Of a stretch of 14,546 nucleotides of DNA, positions 1 to 8,003 are shown one piece after another (the stretch's first letter is position 1; each line of letters begins with the position of its first letter). The notes beneath the pieces were generated by a model, which was given only the letters and a program-made list of their open reading frames with translations, did not search any database and was not told where the DNA came from. The position numbers and the translations under genes were made by a program. Origin of the DNA: DASXTS01 sp036505275 (lineage in GTDB: Bacteria > Actinomycetota > Actinomycetes > Mycobacteriales > Pseudonocardiaceae). The stretch covers positions 1 through 14,546 of the forward strand of contig DASXTS010000299.1 in the NCBI GenBank assembly GCA_036505275.1, given 5' to 3'.

Positions 1-3037
<3,037 letters not shown>

Positions 3038-3041
<4 letters not shown>

Positions 3042-3940
3042 CCGGTGCTCCTGCTCCCGACGCGGCGCGGCGGGCGGCGGCACCGGGCTTCGGGGCGCGG
3101 TTGGTGGCCGCGGTGCGCGAGCGGGGGGCGCTGTGCGTTGGCATCGATCCCCATCCCGACCTGCTGCGGGCCTGGGGGCTTCCGGCCGACGCCACCGGGC
3201 TCGAGCGGTTCGCGCTGTCCACCGTGCACGCCCTGGCCGGCACCGTGGCGGTGCTCAAGCCGCAGGCGGCGTTCTTCGAGGCGCACGGATCGCGCGGCGT
3301 GGCCGTGCTGGAACGGACGATCGCGGAGGCGTCGGCGCGGGGCGCCATCGTGGTGCTGGACGTCAAGCGCGGCGACATCGGGTCAACCATGGCCGCCTAT
3401 GCCGCCGCCTACCTGACGGACGGATCGCCGCTGGCGGCCGATGCCGTGACACTCTCGCCGTACCTCGGTTTCGCGTCGTTGCGGCCGGCCCTGGACGCTG
3501 CGTCGCTCGGCGGCCGCGGGGTGTTCGTGCTGGCCAGAACGTCCAACGTGGACGGTGCGGCGGTGCAGACCGCTGTTGTCCAGAATGGACGAACCGTGGC
3601 CCAGTCCATTGTGGACGCGGCGGCGGCGGAGAACGCCGGCGCCCGGCCGGTGGGCGACGTCGGGGTGGTGATCGGCGCGACCGCGCCGCACGGGCTGGAC
3701 CTCAGCCGGCTCAACGGCCCGGTGCTCGCCCCCGGCCTGGGCGCCCAGGGCGCCACGGCGGCCGACCTCTGGACGGTATTCGGCGGCACGGCGCTGCTGC
3801 TGCCGTCCGCCTCACGCGACGTGCTGCGGCACGGCCCGGACCCCATGGCGCTGCGCCGGGCGGCCGACGACCTGCTCGCCGAGCTGCGTTGCAATTGGCC
3901 ACCAAAAACCGGCACGGGAACAGCGGTTCTGCCACAATAG
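3038..3940 (+). CDS. pyrF: Orotidine 5'-phosphate decarboxylase, type 2
   Basis: This enzyme catalyses the last step of UMP synthesis, decarboxylation of OMP. The start GTG at 3038 overlaps the carB stop by four bases; the frame extends further upstream only as a shadow of carB. The 300-residue product is longer than the roughly 230-residue type 1 enzymes and fits the type 2 family. CVGIDPHPDLL (residues 33-43) is the N-terminal substrate-binding strand, and VVLDVKRGDIGST holds the catalytic Asp108, Lys110 and Asp113. VFVLARTSN, VGVVIGATAPHG and VLAPGLGAQGA follow as expected for the barrel. The last 17 residues (about 284-300) look unlike the family and are coded by DNA with lower GC than the rest of the gene. 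Three interrupted palindromes GTCCA-N3-TGGAC lie in the gene at 3541-3616. No pyrD lies between carB and pyrF, unlike the arrangement known from some streptomycetes. Confidence 0.96.
3541..3616. repeat. Cluster of three GTCCA-N3-TGGAC interrupted palindromes inside pyrF
   Basis: Three copies of the same 13-bp interrupted palindrome lie within 76 bp: 3541-3553 (spacer ACG), 3578-3590 (spacer GAA) and 3604-3616 (spacer TTG). The first and third are read in frame as Ser-X-Val-Asp, the second in another frame, so protein constraint alone does not explain them. Four more copies occur in metK, fmt (two) and rsmB. The function is unknown. Confidence 0.7.
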
Positions 3941-3968
3941 CTAGCGCCCCAAACCCAGCAATTGCAAC
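3888..3968. repeat. 10-bp perfect inverted repeat straddling the pyrF stop codon
   Basis: GTTGCAATTG at 3888-3897 is the exact reverse complement of CAATTGCAAC at 3959-3968; the arms are 61 bp apart and enclose the pyrF stop. Both arms are much more AT-rich than the surrounding DNA. The separation is too long for an ordinary terminator hairpin, so paired protein-binding half sites or the remains of a small inserted element are alternatives. The role is unknown. Confidence 0.5.
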
Positions 3969-3994
3969 CGTGTGGTTACGCCGTGCCCCCCCGC

Positions 3995-4024
3995 TTGTGG
4001 GTGATCATCTGAGGTCGGTACCGT
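3995..4024 (+). promoter_or_regulatory. Candidate sigma-A-type promoter for mihF
   Basis: TTGTGG at 3995-4000 and TACCGT at 4019-4024 are separated by 18 bp and resemble actinobacterial -35 and -10 (TANNNT) elements. Transcription would start near 4031, leaving a leader of about 40 nt that contains the strong ribosome binding site of mihF. The 130-bp gap after pyrF supports a separate promoter here. This is prediction from sequence only. Confidence 0.45.
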
Positions 4025-4060
4025 GCGCCCCGCACCACATTCTTTCCATCCCTTACTGAC

Positions 4061-4067
4061 GGAGGAG
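4061..4067 (+). promoter_or_regulatory. Strong ribosome binding site of mihF
   Basis: GGAGGAG ends three bases before the GTG at 4071. It decides the start: the same frame is open upstream to a GTG at 4023, but that one has no such site and would add 16 residues absent from the family. Confidence 0.85.
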
Positions 4068-4070
4068 ACC

Positions 4071-4388
4071 GTGGCCCTTCCGGAGCTGACCGAGGAGCAG
4101 CGAGCCGCTGCGCTGCAGAAGGCGGCCGCCGCCCGTCGCGCGCGGGCCGAGCTCAAGGACCGGCTCAAGCGTGGCGGTACCACGCTGGCACAGGTGCTCA
4201 AGGACGCCGACAGCGACGACGTGCTGGGCAAGATGAAGGTCTCCGCACTGCTCGAGGCGCTGCCCGGCGTGGGTAAGGTCCGCGCCCAGCAGATCATGGA
4301 GCGGTTGGAGATCGCCTCTAGCCGCCGGCTGCGAGGGCTCGGCGAGCGCCAGCGCAAGGCGTTGCTCAGCGAGTTCAGCGGCGAGTGA
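4071..4388 (+). CDS. mihF: Actinobacterial integration host factor (mIHF)
   Basis: mIHF is a small nucleoid-associated protein found only in actinobacteria; it binds and compacts DNA and was named for its role in mycobacteriophage L5 integration. The 105-residue product starts VALPELTEEQRAAALQKAAAARRARAE in close agreement with the family. A long basic N-terminal helix (residues about 7-34) is followed by the helix-two-turn-helix DNA-binding fold with LPGVGKVRAQQIM (64-76), and by the basic LRGLGERQRKAL (87-98). The start is fixed by the site at 4061-4067. The next gene, gmk, begins 48 bp downstream, past a perfect palindrome. Adjacency of mihF and gmk is conserved in actinobacteria. Nothing odd in composition or length was seen. 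Confidence 0.96.
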   Translation: MALPELTEEQRAAALQKAAAARRARAELKDRLKRGGTTLAQVLKDADSDDVLGKMKVSALLEALPGVGKVRAQQIMERLEIASSRRLRGLGERQRKALLSEFSGE

Positions 4389-4408
4389 ACCGCATTTGAG
4401 CGCTGATT

Positions 4409-4426
4409 CCGGTCCGTACGGACCGG
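4409..4426. promoter_or_regulatory. 18-bp perfect palindrome between mihF and gmk
   Basis: CCGGTCCGTACGGACCGG reads identically on both strands. As RNA it can form a 7-bp GC-rich stem with a GTAC tetraloop. It ends ten bases before the gmk start codon and no T-run follows it. It could be a factor-dependent or weak terminator/attenuator after mihF, or an operator for a dimeric regulator. The sequence does not decide between these. Confidence 0.6.
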
Positions 4427-4436
4427 CTCCATTGAG

Positions 4437-5054
4437 GTGAGCGAGCGCACCGACGAGCACGGCGCTCGACCGAGCGATACCCGGTCGGGGTCGGCCACTG
4501 TTGGCCGGCCCCGACTCGTCGTTCTGTCGGGCCCGTCCGGGGTGGGCAAGTCCAGCGTGCTGGCCGAGCTGCGGTCCAGGCGGCCCGCGGTGCACTTCAG
4601 CGTGTCGGTCACCACCAGGGCGCCCCGGCCGGGGGAGCGCGACGGCGAGCACTACCGCTTCGTCGACCGGGCGACCTTCGACCGCATGGTCGCCGACGGC
4701 GAGCTCCTCGAGCACGCCGAGTACGCCGGCAACTGCTACGGCACGCCGCGGCGGCCCGTCTTCGAAGCGCTGGGCGCCGGCCGGCCGACCCTGCTCGAGA
4801 TCGAGGTGCAGGGCGCCATGCAGGTGCGGGCCGCCGTGCCGGACGCGTTGCTGGTCATGCTCGTGCCGCCGTCCTGGCCGGACCTGGTCCGCCGGCTGAC
4901 CGGCCGCGGCACCGAGGACCCCGCGGTGGTGCGCCGCCGGCTGGCGCTGGCCCGCCGGGAGCTGGACCTCGCCGACGCCTTCGATGTGACCGTGGTCAAC
5001 GACGACGTCAAGCGGGCCGCGGACCGCTTGCTAACCTTGTTGTTCGGCGGGTAG
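4437..5054 (+). CDS. gmk: Guanylate kinase
   Basis: Guanylate kinase transfers phosphate from ATP to GMP or dGMP, supplying GDP for nucleotide pools. The 205-residue product has an N-terminal tail of about 25 polar residues, then LVVLSGPSGVGKSS with the P-loop at 32-39. The GMP-binding segment is SVSVTTRAPRPGERDGEHYRFV, with Ser57, Arg61, Arg64 and Tyr73 as expected contacts. LLEIEVQGAMQV is the conserved second substrate strand, and LTGRGTEDPAVVRRRL is the lid region. The GTG at 4437 has only a weak site (GAGG running into the start codon), so the exact start is less sure than the gene; starting here gives a tail like that of mycobacterial Gmk. The last codons use rare TTG and CTA triplets, possibly because a promoter for rpoZ is embedded there. 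Confidence 0.95.
   Translation: MSERTDEHGARPSDTRSGSATVGRPRLVVLSGPSGVGKSSVLAELRSRRPAVHFSVSVTTRAPRPGERDGEHYRFVDRATFDRMVADGELLEHAEYAGNCYGTPRRPVFEALGAGRPTLLEIEVQGAMQVRAAVPDALLVMLVPPSWPDLVRRLTGRGTEDPAVVRRRLALARRELDLADAFDVTVVNDDVKRAADRLLTLLFGG
5032..5037 (+). promoter_or_regulatory. Possible -10 element for rpoZ-coaBC within the end of gmk
   Basis: TAACCT matches the TANNNT pattern of actinobacterial -10 elements. It sits in a run of codons (TTG CTA ACC TTG TTG) that is unusual in this GC-rich gene. No good -35 hexamer is visible upstream. The predicted leader to rpoZ would be about 80 nt. Confidence 0.25.
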
Positions 5055-5111
5055 CAGCACCGGGCTGCCACTGGAGTGGTCGCCGCCCGCGGATCCCAAC
5101 CACCACGACGC

Positions 5112-5116
5112 AGGAG
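5112..5116 (+). promoter_or_regulatory. Ribosome binding site deciding the rpoZ start
   Basis: AGGAG lies seven bases before the GTG at 5124 but only one base before the ATG at 5118. Spacing therefore favours GTG 5124, which also matches the mycobacterial N-terminus beginning Met-Ser-Ile. Confidence 0.7.
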
Positions 5117-5123
5117 CATGCGA

Positions 5124-5429
5124 GTGAGCATTCCCACCGAGCCGATCTTCAGCGAGCTCGGCGCGCTAGGCGCCCCGGCCAACAGTGCACCCGAGGGCAT
5201 CACCAACCCGCCGATCGACGACCTGCTCGACAAGGTCAGCTCGAAGTACGCGCTGGTGATCTACGCCGCCAAGCGGGCCCGCCAGATCAACGACTACTAC
5301 GCGCAACTCGGCGAGGGGCTCCTCGAGTACGTCGGCCCGCTGGTCGAGCCGGGCCCGCGGGAGAAGCCGCTGTCCATCGCGCTGCGGGAGATCCACAGCG
5401 GGCTGCTGGACCACACCGAGGGCGAGTGA
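5124..5429 (+). CDS. rpoZ: DNA-directed RNA polymerase omega subunit
   Basis: The omega subunit helps assemble RNA polymerase by clamping the beta' subunit. The 101-residue product has a variable N-terminus of about 24 residues, then the strongly conserved block GITNPPIDDLLDKVSSKYAL (25-44) and VIYAAKRARQINDYYAQLGEG (45-65). It ends with the actinobacterial YVGPLVEPGPREKPLSIALREIH and TEGE. Length is typical for the order. The start was chosen at GTG 5124 by ribosome-binding-site spacing; ATG 5118 would add two residues. Its stop overlaps the coaBC start (GTGA), so the two genes are probably translated in a coupled way, an arrangement also known from other actinobacteria. Confidence 0.97.
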   Translation: MSIPTEPIFSELGALGAPANSAPEGITNPPIDDLLDKVSSKYALVIYAAKRARQINDYYAQLGEGLLEYVGPLVEPGPREKPLSIALREIHSGLLDHTEGE

Positions 5430-6715
5430 CGGCGTCCCCGCCCGAGCGCACGACGCCCGCGGCCGGGAGGTCGCCGGGCCGGCCGTTCATCGTGCTGGGC
5501 GTGGGCGGTGGCATCGCCGCCTACAAGGCGTGCGAGGTGCTGCGCCGGCTGACCGAGAGCGGCCACGACGTTCGGGTGGTGCCGACCGAGGCCGCGCTGC
5601 GCTTCGTCGGCGCGGCGACATTCGAGGCGTTGTCCGGCCGGCCGGTGCACAGCGGCGTGTTCACCGACGTTCCCGGCGTGCCCCACGTGCGGCTCGGCCA
5701 GGTCGCTGACCTGGTCGTGGTGGCGCCGGCGACGGCCGACCTGCTGGCCAGGGCGGCCCACGGGCTGGCCGACGACCTGTTGACGAACACCCTGCTCACC
5801 ACCCGCGCCCCGGTGCTGATGGTGCCGGCGATGCACACCGAGATGTGGGAGCACCCGGCCACCCGCGAGAATGTCTCGCTGCTGCGCGACCGCGGCGTGG
5901 TCGTCGCCGTGCCTGCCTCCGGCCGCCTGACCGGTGCGGACTCCGGGCCGGGCCGGCTGCCGGAGCCGGCCGAGATCGTCGAGCTGGCCCGGCTGCTGCT
6001 GGCCCGGCCGGACGCCCTGCGGTACGACCTGCGCGGACGCCGGGTGGTGGTCACCGCCGGCGGCACCCGCGAGCCGCTCGACCCGGTGCGCTTTCTCGGC
6101 AACCGCTCCTCCGGCCGTCAGGGCTACGCGCTGGCCAGGGTCGCCGCGCAGCGCGGCGCCACGGTGACCCTGGTGGCGGCGAACACCTCGGCGCTGGAGG
6201 CCCCGGCCGGGGTCGAGGTGGTGCCGGTAGGCACCGCCGCGCAGCTGCGCGACGCAGTCTTGGCCGCGGCCAAGGACGCCGATGCGGTCGTGATGGCCGC
6301 CGCGGTGGCCGACTTCCGGCCGGCCTCCCCGGCTCTCTACAAGATCAAGAAGACCGACGCCGGGCCGGCCCCCGTGGAGCTGGCGAAGAACCCGGACGTG
6401 CTGGTCGAGCTGGTCGCCGCCCGCCGGGAGGACCAGGTGATCGTGGGCTTCGCCGCGGAGACCGGTGACGCCGCGTCGGACGTCCTGTCGCATGCCCGAG
6501 CCAAGCTGGCCCGAAAGGGCTGTGATCTGCTTGTGGTGAACGCCGTGGGTAACGGCTTGGCGTTCGAAGTCGATGACAACGCAGGCTGGCTGCTGTTCGC
6601 CGACGGCGCCGAGCTGGAGTTGCCGCACGGTCCGAAGACGCTGCTGGCCACCGAAGTGTGGAATGCTGTCGCCGGTCTGCTGCACTCCAGGTCGGTCACG
6701 GACCGCAGCACGTAG
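5426..6715 (+). CDS. coaBC: Bifunctional phosphopantothenoylcysteine decarboxylase / phosphopantothenate-cysteine ligase
   Basis: CoaBC carries out two consecutive steps of coenzyme A synthesis: joining cysteine to 4'-phosphopantothenate (CTP-dependent ligase) and FMN-dependent decarboxylation to 4'-phosphopantetheine. The 429-residue product has both domains. CoaC (about 20-195) shows VLGVGGGIAAYKACEVLRRL, His87 in VPHVRL as the expected catalytic histidine, VVVAPATADLLAR for FMN binding, and PAMHTEMW (134-141). CoaB (about 201-425) begins RRVVVTAGGTREPLDPVRF and continues NRSSGRQGYALA, MAAAVADFRP, KIKK, VGFAAETGD and KGCDLLVVNAV. The PAMNxxMW motif known from E. coli has His137 in place of Asn, and the lid segment GRLTGADSGPGRL lacks the E. 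coli cysteine; as I recall, mycobacterial CoaBC has the same two differences. The start GTG overlaps the rpoZ stop. Confidence 0.97.
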   Translation: MTASPPERTTPAAGRSPGRPFIVLGVGGGIAAYKACEVLRRLTESGHDVRVVPTEAALRFVGAATFEALSGRPVHSGVFTDVPGVPHVRLGQVADLVVVAPATADLLARAAHGLADDLLTNTLLTTRAPVLMVPAMHTEMWEHPATRENVSLLRDRGVVVAVPASGRLTGADSGPGRLPEPAEIVELARLLLARPDALRYDLRGRRVVVTAGGTREPLDPVRFLGNRSSGRQGYALARVAAQRGATVTLVAANTSALEAPAGVEVVPVGTAAQLRDAVLAAAKDADAVVMAAAVADFRPASPALYKIKKTDAGPAPVELAKNPDVLVELVAARREDQVIVGFAAETGDAASDVLSHARAKLARKGCDLLVVNAVGNGLAFEVDDNAGWLLFADGAELELPHGPKTLLATEVWNAVAGLLHSRSVTDRST

Positions 6716-6753
6716 CCTGAGAGTCTGACCCGTTCGAGTGGACGACCTGTCCG

Positions 6754-6760
6754 AAGGAGG
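6754..6760 (+). promoter_or_regulatory. Strong ribosome binding site deciding the metK start
   Basis: AAGGAGG ends six bases before the GTG at 6767. Another in-frame GTG at 6761 directly abuts the site and would leave no spacing, so 6767 is the likely start. Confidence 0.8.
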
Positions 6761-6766
6761 GTGTGC

Positions 6767-7960
6767 GTGAGTCGCCGCCTGTTCACCAGTGAGTCCGTGA
6801 CCGAGGGACACCCGGACAAGATCTGCGACGCGATCAGCGACTCGATCCTCGACGCGCTGCTCGCCAAGGACCCGCGCAGCCGGGTCGCCGTCGAGACCCT
6901 GGTCACCACCGGGCAGGTGCACGTCGCCGGTGAGGTGACCACCGAGGCCTACGCCGACATCCCGACCATCGTCCGCGATGTGATCCTGGACATCGGCTAC
7001 GACTCCTCGGCCAAGGGCTTCGACGGCAACTCGTGCGGCGTGAACGTGGCCATCGGCTCGCAGTCGCCGGACATCGCCCAGGGCGTGGACACCGCCTTCG
7101 AGGCCAGGGTCGATGGCGCGGTCGATCTGATCGACCAGCAGGGCGCCGGTGACCAGGGCCTGATGTTCGGCTACGCGTGCACCGACACGCCTGAGCTGAT
7201 GCCGCTGCCGATCGCGCTCGCCCACCGGCTGGCCAAGCGGCTGACCGCGGCCCGCAAGCGCGGCGTGCTGCCGTACCTGCGGCCTGACGGCAAGACCCAG
7301 GTGACCATCGAATACGCCGGCGACCAGCCGGTGCGGCTGGACACCGTGGTCATCTCGACCCAGCACGCCGCGGACATCGACCTCGAGCAGATGCTCGGCG
7401 TGGATGTTCGCGAGCACGTGGTGGCCCCGGAGATCGCGGACCTGGCGCTGGACATCTCCGACGTGCGGCTGCTGGTCAACCCGACCGGGCGGTTCGTCAT
7501 CGGCGGACCCATGGGTGACGCCGGACTGACCGGTCGCAAGATCATCGTCGACACCTACGGCGGAATGGCCAGGCACGGCGGTGGCGCCTTCTCCGGCAAG
7601 GATCCGTCCAAGGTGGACCGCTCCGGCGCCTACGCCATGCGCTGGGTCGCCAAGAACGCGGTGGCAGCCGGGCTGGCCCAGCGCATCGAGGTGCAGGTGG
7701 CCTACGCCATCGGCAAGGCCGCGCCGGTGGGCCTGTTCGTCGAGACCTTCGGCACCGAGACCGTGGACCCGCTGAAGATCCAGGAGGCCATCAGCGAGGT
7801 CTTCGACCTGCGCCCGGCGGCCATCATCCGCGACCTCGACCTGCTGCGCCCGATCTACGCGCCGACCGCCCGCTACGGCCACTTCGGCCGTACCGATCTC
7901 GACCTGCCCTGGGAGCACACCAACCGGGTGGACGCCCTGAAGGCCGCCGCCGGCGTGTAG
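6767..7960 (+). CDS. metK: S-adenosylmethionine synthetase (methionine adenosyltransferase)
   Basis: MetK makes S-adenosylmethionine from methionine and ATP; SAM is the methyl donor for the RsmB methyltransferase encoded further downstream, among many others. The 397-residue product has a normal length and all signature blocks: LFTSESVTEGHPDKICD with His15 and Asp17 for ATP and metal, the glycine-rich GAGDQGLMFGYA (126-137), DGKTQVTIEY, VVISTQHA, LVNPTGRFVIGGPMGDAGLTGRKIIVDTYGG in the body (quoted in parts: GGPMGDAGLTGRK is the nucleotide loop), and GGGAFSGKDPSKVDRSGAYA (271-290). It ends GHFGRTDLDLPWE. The 51-bp gap after coaBC is too short for a SAM riboswitch. TAGCCT at 6713-6718 could be a -10 element but no matching -35 is visible, so co-transcription with rpoZ-coaBC is as likely. 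Confidence 0.98.
   Translation: MSRRLFTSESVTEGHPDKICDAISDSILDALLAKDPRSRVAVETLVTTGQVHVAGEVTTEAYADIPTIVRDVILDIGYDSSAKGFDGNSCGVNVAIGSQSPDIAQGVDTAFEARVDGAVDLIDQQGAGDQGLMFGYACTDTPELMPLPIALAHRLAKRLTAARKRGVLPYLRPDGKTQVTIEYAGDQPVRLDTVVISTQHAADIDLEQMLGVDVREHVVAPEIADLALDISDVRLLVNPTGRFVIGGPMGDAGLTGRKIIVDTYGGMARHGGGAFSGKDPSKVDRSGAYAMRWVAKNAVAAGLAQRIEVQVAYAIGKAAPVGLFVETFGTETVDPLKIQEAISEVFDLRPAAIIRDLDLLRPIYAPTARYGHFGRTDLDLPWEHTNRVDALKAAAGV
7606..7618. repeat. GTCCA-AGG-TGGAC interrupted palindrome in metK
   Basis: One copy of the recurring 13-bp motif. Here it codes for part of the universally conserved DPSKVDR segment of MetK, so protein constraint could explain this copy on its own. Confidence 0.5.
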
Positions 7961-7966
7961 TGGTTC

Positions 7967-7986
7967 GGCGCGGCCGACGGCCCGCC
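7967..7986 (+). terminator. Candidate hairpin terminator after metK
   Basis: GGCG-c-GGCC and GGCCCGCC can pair into an 8-bp all-GC stem with one bulged C and a GAC loop, starting six bases after the metK stop. No T-run follows, which is common for proposed actinobacterial terminators but makes the call uncertain. It separates metK from the priA start signal. Confidence 0.4.
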
Positions 7987-7990
7987 GTGA

Positions 7991-7996
7991 TAGACC
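7991..7996 (+). promoter_or_regulatory. Candidate -10 element for a leaderless priA transcript
   Basis: TAGACC lies seven bases upstream of the priA GTG at 8004 and closely resembles TAGACT found upstream of rpe and def. Its final base departs from TANNNT. There is no Shine-Dalgarno-like sequence before the start, which fits a transcript beginning at the start codon. Confidence 0.4.
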
Positions 7997-8003
7997 GTCC
8001 CGC

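Noticed and set aside
4023..4070. 16-residue N-terminal extension of mIHF from a GTG at 4023
   Set aside because: The strong ribosome binding site at 4061-4067 lies inside it and the family begins at the following GTG.
5066..5085. Small inverted repeat CCACTGGAGTGG between gmk and rpoZ
   Set aside because: Only a four- to five-base stem with almost no loop; easily expected by chance in this composition.
6716..6766. SAM riboswitch upstream of metK
   Set aside because: The gap is only 51 bp, too short for known SAM riboswitch classes, and shows no multi-helix structure or terminator.
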